This document shows, piece after piece, positions 24,277 to 32,630 of a stretch of 64,000 nt of DNA. Source of the DNA: Tardiphaga robiniae (GTDB lineage Bacteria > Pseudomonadota > Alphaproteobacteria > Rhizobiales > Xanthobacteraceae). The stretch covers positions 124,001 to 188,000 of the forward strand of contig NZ_JABMCJ010000077.1 in NCBI RefSeq assembly GCF_013359755.1, in the 5' to 3' direction. The notes beneath the pieces are model-generated. The model was given only the letters and a program-made list of their open reading frames with translations, was not told where the DNA came from and did not search any database. The translations under genes were made by a program, and so were the position numbers. Numbering within the stretch: the stretch's first letter is position 1; each line of letters begins with the position of its first letter.

Positions 24277-25098
24277 GTGGCGGTTGCTCTGGACGTGCGC
24301 GGGGTGTCACTGCGCTTTGGTGGCGTTCGCGCGCTCACCGATGTGAGTTTCGCTGTCAATGACGGCGAGCTGTTCTCGATCATCGGGCCGAACGGCGCGG
24401 GCAAGACCTCCATCGTCAACTGCATCTCCGGCCGCTATCGCCCAACCGAAGGCCAGCTGTTCTATCACGGCAAGGATATCACCGGACTCAACCCGAATGC
24501 CCGCCCCGGTCTCGGCATCGGCCGCACCTTTCAGAACCTCGCGCTGTTTCATCATATGAGCGTGCTCGACAACATCATGGTCGGCCGCCATCACCTCCTG
24601 AAGAACAACTTCCTCACCGGCTCGCTGTACTGGCTGACCGGCGCACGCAAGGAAGAGCTCGAGCATCGCCGCAAGGTCGAGGAGATCATCGACTTCCTCG
24701 ATCTGCAGAGCGTGCGCAAGGCCACCGCCGGCACCCTTCCCTATGGTCTGCGCAAACGCGTCGAACTCGCCCGCGCGATGGCGCTGGAGCCCAACCTCAT
24801 CCTCCTCGACGAGCCTATGGCCGGCATGAACTTCGAGGAGAAGGAGGACATGGCGCGTTATATCGTCGATCTCAATGAAGAATACGGGATGACGGTGATG
24901 ATGATCGAACACGACATGGGCGTCGTGATGGATATCTCCCATCGCGTGATGGTGCTGGATTTCGGCCGCAAGATCGCCGAGGGCGATCCGGCTGCCGTGC
25001 TCGCCGATCCGCACGTCAAGCGCGCCTATCTCGGTGAAGAAGACGAAGCCCTCGTCGATCCCGACCATGCGCCTATCGCTGCGGAGAGTGCCGCATGA
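24277..25098 (+). CDS. livG: Liv-type ABC transporter ATP-binding protein LivG
   Basis: This 273-residue ABC ATPase has Walker A GPNGAGKTS near residue 38, Q-loop GRTFQNLALFHHM, an altered signature of the LivG type (LPYGLRKRVELARAMA), Walker B NLILLDEPMAGM and H-loop MIEHDMGVVM. C-terminal VKRAYLGEE is a LivG hallmark; about 20 acidic residues follow. Translation starts at GTG 24277, six bases after GGGAGG. It is first gene of the third Liv operon and overlaps the acyl-CoA synthetase gene by four bases, tying transport and activation together. Confidence 0.94.
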   Translation: MAVALDVRGVSLRFGGVRALTDVSFAVNDGELFSIIGPNGAGKTSIVNCISGRYRPTEGQLFYHGKDITGLNPNARPGLGIGRTFQNLALFHHMSVLDNIMVGRHHLLKNNFLTGSLYWLTGARKEELEHRRKVEEIIDFLDLQSVRKATAGTLPYGLRKRVELARAMALEPNLILLDEPMAGMNFEEKEDMARYIVDLNEEYGMTVMMIEHDMGVVMDISHRVMVLDFGRKIAEGDPAAVLADPHVKRAYLGEEDEALVDPDHAPIAAESAA

Positions 25099-27026
25099 TC
25101 GACTATGCCGGACGCGTCAAACAGGCAGATACCTATCCGAAGCTGCTGCGCCTCAACGCCAAAGAACATGGCCAAGAGATCGCGCTGCGCGAGAAGGATT
25201 TCGGCCTGTGGCGGGAGTTCACCTGGAACGATTACCATGCCCGGGTGAAGGATTTCACGCTCGGCATGGTCGCGCTCGGCATCGCGCGTGGTGATGTCAT
25301 CGGCATTATCGGCGATAACCGGCCGGACTGGGTCGCTGCCGAGATCGCCGCGCATGCCATCGGTGGTATGAGCCTCGGTCTCTATCGCGACGTACTGGAT
25401 GAGGAAGCCGCCTATCTCCTCAACTACGGCGAAGCCAAGATCGTGTTCGCCGAGGATGAAGAACAGGTCGACAAGCTGCTCACCCTCGCCGAGCGAGTCC
25501 CTGCGCTGAAGCACATCGTCTACAGCGATCCGCGCGGCATGCGAAAATATGACGACCCGCGCCTGTTGGAGGCCGACAGGCTCGCCCAGATGGGCCGCGA
25601 CCGTGCGGCGCGCGAGCCGGGCCTCTACGATCAACTGGTCGATGCGACGCAGGGCGAGGATGTCGCGATCCTCTGCACCACGTCGGGCACCACGTCGAAT
25701 CCCAAGCTGGCGATGCTCGCGGCGGGCCGCGTGCTCGGCCACTGCGCGGTGTATCTGTCGTTCGATCCGAAGGGACCGGATGATGAATATGTTTCGGTGC
25801 TGCCGCTGCCCTGGATCATGGAACAGGTCTATGCGCTCGGCAAAGGTCTCCTGAGCCGGATGAAGGTCAACTTCGTCGAGCAAGCCGACACCATGATGAA
25901 CGATTTTCGTGAGATCGCGCCTACTTTCGTGCTGTTCGCCCCGCGGGTCTGGGAAGGTATCGCAGCTGACGTGCGCGCACGGGTGATGGATTCGTCGCCG
26001 CTGAAGCAAAGCCTGTATGAGCTCGGCATGAAGTCGGGCCTGTCCGCACTTGCGCAAGGCAAGCGCTCGGCCGTCGCCGATACGCTGCTGTTTCGTGCCC
26101 TGCGTGATCGTCTCGGCTTCACACGGCTGCGCTCGGCCGCCACCGGCGGCGCCGCACTGGGCCCCGATACATTCAAATTCTTCCGCGCCATGGGCGTACC
26201 GCTGCGCACACTCTATGGCCAGACCGAAACACTCGGCGCCTTCACGCTGCATCCGCCAGACGCTGTCGATCCCGACACCACCGGCATCGCCATGGGCAGC
26301 GGCATCGAAATCGAAGTCCGCGATCCCGACGTGCAAGGCGTCGGCGAGATCGTGGTCAGGCATCCCAATATGTTTCTTGGCTATTACAAATCGCCCGAGG
26401 CTTCCGCCGCCGATCTGCGCGATGGCTGGATGCACTCCGGCGATGCCGGCTATTTCAACGACAACAAGCAGCTCGTCGTCATCGACCGCATCAAGGATCT
26501 GGCACAGACCGCGCGCGGCGAGCGCTTCTCCCCGCAATATATCGAGAACAAACTGAAATTCTCGCCCTATATCGCCGAGACCGTGGTGCTGGGCGACAAC
26601 CGCGATGCACTCGCGGCGATGATCTGCATCCGCTTCTCGATCATCTCGAAATGGGCCGAGAAGAACCGCATCTCGTTTACGACCTATACGGACCTGTCGT
26701 CTCGCCCGGAGGTCTATGAGATGATCCGCAAGGAAGTCGCGACGGTGAATGCCACGCTGCCGCCTGCGCAGCGGATCGCCAAATTCCTGCTGCTGTACAA
26801 GGAGCTCGACGCCGACGACGGCGAGCTGACCCGCACCCGAAAAGTCCGCCGCAGCGTCATCAACGAGAAATACGCCGATATCATCGACGGCATCTATGGC
26901 GGCGCCCGGGATATCCCCGTCGACACCACCATCCGCTTCCAGGACGGCACCTCCCAGCGCATCCGCACGCGATTGGTCGTGGTGGACATGGCGCGGGATG
27001 GCGCGCGCATGGAGGCGGCGGAATGA
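25095..27026 (+). CDS. Long-chain-type acyl-CoA synthetase (AMP-forming)
   Basis: This 643-residue ANL-superfamily enzyme has phosphate-binding motif TSGTTSNPK (~residues 198-206; the usual Gly after TT is Ser), an adenine-region motif YGQTET and the hinge motif (IDRIKDLAQTARGERFSPQYIENKL) close to that of eukaryote-like long-chain synthetases. It converts a carboxylic acid, ATP and CoA to acyl-CoA. It lies inside a Liv operon, with a four-base overlap (25095-25098) with livG. It probably activates the imported acid on entry (inference). Chain-length preference cannot be read. Confidence 0.92.
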   Translation: MIDYAGRVKQADTYPKLLRLNAKEHGQEIALREKDFGLWREFTWNDYHARVKDFTLGMVALGIARGDVIGIIGDNRPDWVAAEIAAHAIGGMSLGLYRDVLDEEAAYLLNYGEAKIVFAEDEEQVDKLLTLAERVPALKHIVYSDPRGMRKYDDPRLLEADRLAQMGRDRAAREPGLYDQLVDATQGEDVAILCTTSGTTSNPKLAMLAAGRVLGHCAVYLSFDPKGPDDEYVSVLPLPWIMEQVYALGKGLLSRMKVNFVEQADTMMNDFREIAPTFVLFAPRVWEGIAADVRARVMDSSPLKQSLYELGMKSGLSALAQGKRSAVADTLLFRALRDRLGFTRLRSAATGGAALGPDTFKFFRAMGVPLRTLYGQTETLGAFTLHPPDAVDPDTTGIAMGSGIEIEVRDPDVQGVGEIVVRHPNMFLGYYKSPEASAADLRDGWMHSGDAGYFNDNKQLVVIDRIKDLAQTARGERFSPQYIENKLKFSPYIAETVVLGDNRDALAAMICIRFSIISKWAEKNRISFTTYTDLSSRPEVYEMIRKEVATVNATLPPAQRIAKFLLLYKELDADDGELTRTRKVRRSVINEKYADIIDGIYGGARDIPVDTTIRFQDGTSQRIRTRLVVVDMARDGARMEAAE

Positions 27027-27046
27027 AGAACCTGAGCTTTACCGAT

Positions 27047-27117
27047 AGCCCCCCTCACCCGGCACGCGCGCTAACGCGCGCCTGCCGACCTCTCCCCGCA
27101 AGCGGGGGGAGGTTAAG
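27047..27117. repeat. Single palindromic repeat half (type I, right-handed)
   Basis: CCCCCTCACCCGG, stem CACGCGCGCTAACGCGCG, then CTCCCCGCAAGCGGGGGG and AGGTTAAG. It has the same order and orientation as the right inverted repeat of the DUF559 unit that begins 24 bases later. It lies immediately after the acyl-CoA synthetase stop. Confidence 0.8.
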
Positions 27118-27136
27118 AAACTGCGGCGTCTCGGTT

Positions 27137-27544
27137 CTAGCTAACCTCTCCCCGCTTGCGGGGAGAGGTCGGATCGCTCTTGCGATCCGGGTGAGGGGGA
27201 GCTTCCGCAAGCGCCGTCGCAATGACTTCGACAACACCCTCGATATTGTCCAAGACATCATGGTTCCAGAATCTGAGCACCCGGTAATGATGCTCGACCA
27301 GCCACTGGTCACGGGCAACATCGCGCACATTGTCAGCGTGTTGCCCACCATCCACCTCAACGATCAGACGCCGCTCCCGGCAGATCATATCGACGATGTA
27401 GTTGCCGATCGACTCTTGTCGCACAAACTTGTGCCCGTCCAAGGAACGTGCGCGAAGGCGATACCAAAGCGCATTCTCGGCATCGGTCGAATCTCGCCGC
27501 AGCCTTCTGGCACGTGTGGTTCTGACCGCATTGGCCTTGCGCAT
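27137..27544 (-). CDS. DUF559 (Vsr-like) endonuclease-fold protein
   Basis: This 135-residue protein of the DUF559 family has a PD-(D/E)xK-type core: basic N-terminus, ENALWYRLRARSLDGHKFVRQ, then the acidic active-site-like residues Asp52 (YIVDMICRERR) and Glu63/Asp65 (LIVEVDGGQH). The last ~23 residues (from PHPDRKSDPTSPRKRGEVS) are encoded by an inverted repeat, and the ATG abuts the inner edge of the opposite repeat. It is on the strand opposite to the liv operon that surrounds it. No biochemical role is established for this group; the fold is that of very short patch repair nucleases and some transposition nucleases. Confidence 0.85.
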   Translation of the reverse strand: MRKANAVRTTRARRLRRDSTDAENALWYRLRARSLDGHKFVRQESIGNYIVDMICRERRLIVEVDGGQHADNVRDVARDQWLVEHHYRVLRFWNHDVLDNIEGVVEVIATALAEAPPHPDRKSDPTSPRKRGEVS

Positions 27545-27606
27545 GTGGAAGCTCCCCTCACCCGGCGCTGCGCGCCGACCTCTCCCCGCAAGCGGGGAGA
27601 GGTTAG
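27141..27606 (-). mobile_element. Candidate DUF559 mobile unit bounded by ~65-bp inverted repeats
   Basis: The left end (27141-27209) begins CTAACCTCTCCCCGCTTGCG and ends GTGAGGGGGAGCTTCC. The reverse complement of the right end (27541-27606) begins with the same bases and ends GTGAGGGGAGCTTCC. Only the small central stem (ATCGC..GCGAT versus CGCGC..GCGCC) and one G differ. Each end contains the perfect palindrome CTCCCCGCTTGCGGGGAG. The DUF559 ORF fills the interior. The unit sits between the acyl-CoA synthetase gene and livH, splitting an otherwise tight operon. No target duplication is obvious. Mobility is inference. Confidence 0.6.
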
Positions 27607-27621
27607 CACTCCGGCCATCGC

Positions 27622-28515
27622 ATGAACACGCAGTTCCTCCTCCAGCTTCTGGTCAACGGCCTCGTGGTGGGCACGCTTTATGGCGTGGTCGCGATGTCGT
27701 TCGTGCTGATCTACAAGGCGACGCAGGTCGTGAATTTCGCGCAGGGCGAATTGCTGCTGATCGGGGCCTGGGTGTGCTGGACGTTGCTGACCAAATACCA
27801 GGTGCCGTTCTGGCTGGGCATGCCGATGACGCTGGTGTTCATGTTCGCCTTCGGCATCCTGATCCAGGTCGTGATCCTGCGGCCGCTGGTCGGCGAGCCG
27901 GTCATCTCGGTGATCATGGTGACCATCGCGCTGTCCGCCGTGTTTCAGGCGGCACTGAAATGGATCTATGGCGTCAACCCGCAGCCATTCCCGCGTGTCT
28001 TCACCAGCCAGTCGGTGACGATCGGTAGCCTACAGATCCAGACCGTCTACGTGATGAGCCTGGTTGTCTCCGTCGCGATGATGATCGGCATGGCGTGGTT
28101 CTTCAAGGTCTCAAAATGGGGCCTCGCGATGCGCGCCACCGCGTTCAACCAGCAGGTCGCGCAATCGCTGGGCATTTCCGTCAAAACCGTATTCGCGATG
28201 GCCTGGGCGATCTCGGCCATGGTCTCCGCGGTCGCCGGCGTCGTCGTCGCCGTCGTCAACGGCGTGTCATCCGGCCTGTCGATCTACGGCATCAAGGTGT
28301 TTCCGGCGGTTATTCTCGGCGGCCTCGACTCCATCGGCGGCGCCGTGGTTGGCGGCATCATCATCGGGCTGCTGGAGAACTTCGCGCAATTCATCGACAG
28401 CGAATATCTGCACTGGGGCAATCTCTATGAGGTCGCGCCGTTCTACGTGCTCATCATCATCCTGATGATCAAGCCTTACGGCCTGTTCGGCACCAAAGAC
28501 ATCGAGCGGGTGTAA
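27622..28515 (+). CDS. livH: Liv-type ABC transporter permease LivH
   Basis: This 297-residue polytopic permease is of the LivH family, with YKATQVVNFAQGELLLIGAW near residue 35 (NxAQGE variant) and VFPAVILGGLDSIGGAVVGGIIIG near 228-250. The ATG at 27622 follows the right inverted repeat of the DUF559 unit by 15 bases, so its native leader has been replaced by repeat DNA, and the ribosome-binding site is not obvious. The stop is five bases before livM. It belongs to the third Liv system. Confidence 0.93.
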   Translation: MNTQFLLQLLVNGLVVGTLYGVVAMSFVLIYKATQVVNFAQGELLLIGAWVCWTLLTKYQVPFWLGMPMTLVFMFAFGILIQVVILRPLVGEPVISVIMVTIALSAVFQAALKWIYGVNPQPFPRVFTSQSVTIGSLQIQTVYVMSLVVSVAMMIGMAWFFKVSKWGLAMRATAFNQQVAQSLGISVKTVFAMAWAISAMVSAVAGVVVAVVNGVSSGLSIYGIKVFPAVILGGLDSIGGAVVGGIIIGLLENFAQFIDSEYLHWGNLYEVAPFYVLIIILMIKPYGLFGTKDIERV

Positions 28516-28520
28516 GCATC

Positions 28521-29594
28521 ATGGCCAGTCCCTCCCTCATCCCGGCCGGCGATTTCCGCAGTTCCTATGCGGTCGACACCACCATCTTCCCGACCAAGAC
28601 CAGCCGCAACGCGGCGATCCTCGGCGTGGTGCTGATCTGTTTCGCGCCGCAACTGCTCAGCGAATACTGGCTCAGCCAGCTGATCATGATCGGCATCTAC
28701 GGCATCGCGGCGCTGGGGCTCAACATCCTGGTCGGCTTTACCGGCCAGATTTCCATCGGCCACGCCGCGTTCTTCCTGTTCGGCGCTTTCACCTCGGCCT
28801 ATATCTCCAACAACTATCCGATCCCGGTGTTTTTCTCGATTCCCATCGCCGGCGTGGTAACGGCCATCGTGGGACTCATTTTCGGCCTGCCGGCGGCGCG
28901 GTTGAAGGGGCTATACCTCGTGATCGCCACGCTGGCCGCGCAATACATTCTGCTCGACTTCTTCTCCCGCGCCGACTGGTTCAGCGGCGGCTCGGTGCCG
29001 GCGACGGCCAAAGCGTTCTCGATCTTCGACCATACGCTGCGCGGCGACCGGCAGTATTTCTATGTGGTGCTGGCCTATGTGGTGGCGAGCTATCTGCTGG
29101 TTACCAACCTGATGCGCTCGCGCGACGGCCGCGCGCTGGTGGCTGTGCGTGATCACTATCTCTCGGCCGAGATCATGGGCATCAATCTCACCAAATATCG
29201 CACGCTGTCCTTCGGGCTCGCCGCGTTCTTCGCCGGCATCGCCGGCGCGCTGTACGCGCATAACCAGCTCGTGGTCTCCAACGAGGGTTTCGGCATCGAG
29301 CGCTCGATCCTGTTCCTGGCAATGGTCATCATCGGCGGTACCGGCTCCATCATGGGAACGCTGATGGGCACGGCCTTCGTGGTGCTGGTGCCGGAAGCGA
29401 TGGAATGGATCAGCATGGAGCTGAAGGGCGGCGTCATCGACAAAGCGCTGGCGCTCAACAACAATCTGACCTTTCTGCGCGAGATCGCCATCGGCCTCAT
29501 CATCATCGCCTTCCTGGTGTTCGAACCCGACGGGCTCGCGCATCGCTGGCGGCAGATCAAGACCTACTGGAAACTCTACCCGTTCTCGCATTGA
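28521..29594 (+). CDS. livM: Liv-type ABC transporter permease LivM
   Basis: This 357-residue polytopic permease is of the LivM family, with LNILVGFTGQISIGHAAFFLFGAF near residues 73-96, RSRDGRALVAVRDHYLSAEIMGI near 195-217 and MVIIGGTGSIMGTLMGTAF near 270. Length is normal, and the C-terminal extension seen in the second operon is absent. The ATG at 28521 is five bases after livH. Together they form the channel of the third Liv system. Confidence 0.93.
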   Translation: MASPSLIPAGDFRSSYAVDTTIFPTKTSRNAAILGVVLICFAPQLLSEYWLSQLIMIGIYGIAALGLNILVGFTGQISIGHAAFFLFGAFTSAYISNNYPIPVFFSIPIAGVVTAIVGLIFGLPAARLKGLYLVIATLAAQYILLDFFSRADWFSGGSVPATAKAFSIFDHTLRGDRQYFYVVLAYVVASYLLVTNLMRSRDGRALVAVRDHYLSAEIMGINLTKYRTLSFGLAAFFAGIAGALYAHNQLVVSNEGFGIERSILFLAMVIIGGTGSIMGTLMGTAFVVLVPEAMEWISMELKGGVIDKALALNNNLTFLREIAIGLIIIAFLVFEPDGLAHRWRQIKTYWKLYPFSH

Positions 29595-29649
29595 GAACGG
29601 GACGGACTGGACGAAACGACAAAATATAAAATCCAACGGGAGAATGCTC

Positions 29650-30930
29650 ATGACGATGAAATCATTTCTAACGTCCGCGTCCATTGCCCTTCTGATCGCG
29701 GGTGCGTCCGCCAGTGCGCAGGCGCAGATCGCCGTCGGCCACCTCGCCGATTATTCCGGCGGCACCTCCGACGTCGGTACGCCCTACGGCCAGGGCGTGG
29801 TCGATACCTATGCCTGGATCAACAAGAATGGCGGCGTCGGCGGCAAGCAGGTCAATCTCGATAGCAACGACTATGGCTATCAGGTGCCGCGCGCCATAGC
29901 CCTGTACAAGAAGTGGTCGGGCGCCGACAAGGTCGCGGCGATCATGGGCTGGGGCACGGCAGATACCGAGGCGCTCACCGGCTTCCTCGCACAGGACAAG
30001 ATCCCGGATATCTCGGGCTCCTACTCGGCCGCGCTGACCGACCCGACCGGTGCCGGCGGCAAGGCGAAGCCCGCGCCGTATAATTTCTTCTACGGCCCGT
30101 CCTATTCGGACGCACTACGCGCCGAACTGACCTGGGCAGCGGAGGACTGGAAGTCCAAGGGCAAGTCGGGCAAGCCGAAATATGTCCATATGGGCGCCAA
30201 TCATCCCTACCCCAACGCGCCTAAAGCGGCTGGTGAAGCGCTCGCCGCCGAACTCGGCTTTGACGTGTTGCCGCCACTGGTCTTCGCACTCGCGCCCGGT
30301 GACTACAGCGCACAGTGCCTGAGCCTGAAGAGCGCCGGCGCGAACTATGCTTATCTCGGCAACACCGCAGCTTCCAACATCTCGGTGATGAAGGCCTGCA
30401 AGGCTGCCGGCGTCGACGTACAGTTCATGAGCAATGTGTGGGGCATGGACGAGAACGCGGCAAAGGCCGCAGGCGATGCTGCCGATGGCGTGATCTTCCC
30501 GCTGCGCACGGCGGTGAGCTGGGGCGGCAACGCGCCGGGCATGAAGACGGTGCAGGAGATTTCCAAGATCTCCGATCCTTCGGGCAAGATCTATCGCCCG
30601 GTGCACTACATCGCCGCGGTCTGCACCTCGCTCTACATGAAGGAAGCGCTCGACTGGGCCGCGAAGAACGGCGGCGCTACCGGCGAGAACGTCGCCAAGG
30701 GCTTCTACCAGAAGAAGGACTGGGTACCGGCCGGCATGGAAGGCGTCTGCAATCCCTCGACCTGGACCCACAAGGATCACCGCCCGACCACCAAGGTCGA
30801 CCTGTATCGCTCGAAGGTCTCCGGCGCGACCGATGGCGATCTGAACGATCTGATGGCCAAGGGCACGATCAAGCTGGAGAAGGTGAAGACCGTGGAGCTG
30901 CCGCGCAAGCCGGAATGGCATGGGTGGTAG
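29650..30930 (+). CDS. Liv-type ABC transporter periplasmic substrate-binding protein
   Basis: This protein of ~426 residues has a signal peptide (MKSFLTSASIALLIAGASAS, cleavage near AQA) and a type I periplasmic-binding fold starting IAVGHLADYSGGTSDVGTPY. It is visibly different from the other two binding proteins (VPRAIALYKKW; TTKVDLYRSK near the C-terminus). ATG 29650 has a well-spaced GGGAGA; ATG 29644 would place it only one base away. It is downstream of livM and upstream of livF in the operon that also carries the acyl-CoA synthetase. A ligand that becomes a CoA thioester is inferred. Confidence 0.92.
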   Translation: MTMKSFLTSASIALLIAGASASAQAQIAVGHLADYSGGTSDVGTPYGQGVVDTYAWINKNGGVGGKQVNLDSNDYGYQVPRAIALYKKWSGADKVAAIMGWGTADTEALTGFLAQDKIPDISGSYSAALTDPTGAGGKAKPAPYNFFYGPSYSDALRAELTWAAEDWKSKGKSGKPKYVHMGANHPYPNAPKAAGEALAAELGFDVLPPLVFALAPGDYSAQCLSLKSAGANYAYLGNTAASNISVMKACKAAGVDVQFMSNVWGMDENAAKAAGDAADGVIFPLRTAVSWGGNAPGMKTVQEISKISDPSGKIYRPVHYIAAVCTSLYMKEALDWAAKNGGATGENVAKGFYQKKDWVPAGMEGVCNPSTWTHKDHRPTTKVDLYRSKVSGATDGDLNDLMAKGTIKLEKVKTVELPRKPEWHGW

Positions 30931-30952
30931 TTTGAACTAAGACGCCGATGTT

Positions 30953-31067
30953 CCCCTCCCCCTTGCGGGGAGGGGTCAGGGGTGGGGGTGCCACGAGCGA
31001 CGGCGCTTGTGGCACCCCCACCCGACCGGCCCAAGTGGGCCGGCCACCCTCCCCGCAAGGGGGAGGG
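30953..31067. repeat. Inverted-pair palindromic intergenic repeat (type II)
   Basis: Left half: CCCTCCCCCTTGCGGGGAGG then GGGTGGGGGTGCC. Right half inverted: GGCACCCCCACCC, a stem CCGGCCcaagtGGGCCGG, then CCTCCCCGCAAGGGGGAGGG. It separates the binding-protein gene from livF in the third Liv operon and has the same design as the unit at 2364-2516. Confidence 0.85.
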
Positions 31068-31094
31068 AAAAGAACAGCGACCGGAGTGACAACT

Positions 31095-31934
31095 GTGCAA
31101 ACTACACTTCAGCCCGAGACGAAGATTGCAGTGGCCCCCGCCACCTCCCCGCTCCTCGACATCCGCAACATCGAGGTCGTCTATGACGACGTGATCCTGG
31201 TGCTGCGCGGGTTGAGCATGGAGGTGCCGAAGGGCGCGATCGTCGCGCTGCTCGGCGCCAATGGTGCCGGCAAGTCGACCACATTGAAGGCGATCTCCGG
31301 TCTGTTGAAAACGGAAGACGGCGAAGTCACGCGCGGCGAAATCCTGTTCGACAATGAACGCATCGACGGCATCGATCCCGACAAGATCGTCCGCCGCGGC
31401 ATCTTCCAGGTGATGGAAGGCCGCCGCATCGTGTCCGACATGACCTCACTGGAAAACCTCCGCCTCGGCGCCTTCACCCGGCGCGACAACGAGATCGCCT
31501 CCGATATCGACATGGTGTTCGATTATTTCCCGCGCCTGAAGGAGCGCACCGGCCTCGCCGGCTATCTCTCCGGCGGCGAGCAGCAGATGCTGGCGATCGG
31601 GCGAGCGCTGATGGCGCGGCCGAAGATGATCCTGATGGACGAACCCTCCATGGGCCTGTCGCCACTGCTAGTGAAAGAGGTGTTCGCGATCATCAAGAAG
31701 ATCAACCGCGATCTCGGCGTCACCATTCTACTCGTGGAACAAAATGCCCGTGCAGCGCTCTCCGTCGCCAGCCATGGCTACATCATGGAACAGGGCAAGG
31801 TCGTGCTCGACGGCACCGCCGACGAACTCCGCGACAATGAGGACGTGAAGGAGTTCTATCTCGGTGGCGCCGGCGACCAGCGCAAGAGCTTCAAGAATCT
31901 GAAGAGCTTCAAGCGACGCAAGCGATGGCTTTAG
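31095..31934 (+). CDS. livF: Liv-type ABC transporter ATP-binding protein LivF
   Basis: This ~279-residue ABC ATPase has Walker A GANGAGKST, Q-loop region IFQVMEGRRIVSDMT, signature LSGGEQQMLAIGRALM, Walker B KMILMDEPSMGLSP and H-loop-position LVEQNARAA; FYLG near the C-terminus is typical. The GTG at 31095 has GGAG about eight bases before it; another GTG lies at 31086, and the frame is open back into the repeat. About 20 basic residues at the C-terminus (KSFKNLKSFKRRKRW) are unusual and may come from read-through into what was intergenic DNA. Its 3' end overlaps the convergent VTT-protein gene by four bases. Confidence 0.92.
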   Translation: MQTTLQPETKIAVAPATSPLLDIRNIEVVYDDVILVLRGLSMEVPKGAIVALLGANGAGKSTTLKAISGLLKTEDGEVTRGEILFDNERIDGIDPDKIVRRGIFQVMEGRRIVSDMTSLENLRLGAFTRRDNEIASDIDMVFDYFPRLKERTGLAGYLSGGEQQMLAIGRALMARPKMILMDEPSMGLSPLLVKEVFAIIKKINRDLGVTILLVEQNARAALSVASHGYIMEQGKVVLDGTADELRDNEDVKEFYLGGAGDQRKSFKNLKSFKRRKRWL

Positions 31935-32557
31935 CTGCTGGCAGCCTCTGCCGTCATGACGCCGGTCTTGCACGCAAGGATCGCGCGAATGCGGCGCGAC
32001 ACCAGCAACAGGATGACGAGCACAATGACCAAGGCCATGGCAATCAGCACACGGTTGAGCGGCACTGGTCCATCATCGAGCAACAACGCCCGTCCGGACG
32101 CACCGAGATACACGTAAAGCACGATCTGCGGCAGCGTGAACACGAAAGTGACCAGGGCGAACGGGAGCAGTCCGATATTTGTCAAACCGAACAGATAATT
32201 TTGCACCGAATTGGGCAATGGTCCGCCGAACCGCATCAGTGCGACGATGCGCCAGCCCTCGTCATCGACGGCCTGGGCAATGAGGCGCCAGGCCACGCGT
32301 TTCTCGGTCTGCCGTTCCACCCAACCGCGCAGAACGGAGCGCGCCAGCATGAAGGCCAGAACGGATGCAGCCGCGGCGACTGGAACAATGACAACGAGAG
32401 AGCGCAAGCCGAATGCAGCACCGGCACCGAGCACGATGAAGGTTCGCGGGACCGGCAAAAACGAAGAGGCAACCACCAATGCGGCCAGCACAACGGCAGC
32501 AGGAAGATCGAGTTGGCCGAAGCTTTCGAGCCATTGGACGATACGTTCTGACGACAT
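31931..32557 (-). CDS. VTT-domain (TVP38/TMEM64, DedA-like) membrane protein
   Basis: This 208-residue polytopic protein fits the SNARE-associated/VTT family: an amphipathic re-entrant segment LVVASSFLPVPRTFIVLGAGAAFG, then RIVALMRFGGPLPNSVQNYLFGL, which carries the conserved [F/Y]-xxR-xG-G/P-x-N motif region, then three hydrophobic C-terminal segments. Members are believed to act in lipid scrambling or undecaprenyl-phosphate recycling. It is convergent with livF, overlapping by four bases, and not part of that operon. A link to the nearby glycan locus is possible but unproven. Confidence 0.82.
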   Translation of the reverse strand: MSSERIVQWLESFGQLDLPAAVVLAALVVASSFLPVPRTFIVLGAGAAFGLRSLVVIVPVAAAASVLAFMLARSVLRGWVERQTEKRVAWRLIAQAVDDEGWRIVALMRFGGPLPNSVQNYLFGLTNIGLLPFALVTFVFTLPQIVLYVYLGASGRALLLDDGPVPLNRVLIAMALVIVLVILLLVSRRIRAILACKTGVMTAEAASS

Positions 32558-32630
32558 GATTTCCCACTAGCACGGCGCGACAGGCTACCGGAATAATCGC
32601 GACGACGCCAAACCACCAGGATTCATCCAG

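Noticed and set aside
25026-26537. 503-codon minus-strand frame opposite the acyl-CoA synthetase gene
   Set aside because: It is the antisense shadow of a gene with intact ANL motifs; its translation is low-complexity in Ala, His, Arg and Glu.
27023-27625. 200-codon plus-strand frame through the DUF559 unit
   Set aside because: It overlaps repeats and is antisense to the DUF559 gene, which has conserved Vsr-like residues; this frame has none.
19284-31067. CRISPR array as an explanation for the recurring palindromes
   Set aside because: The copies are far apart, come in facing pairs, have no regular spacer length, and no cas gene is present.
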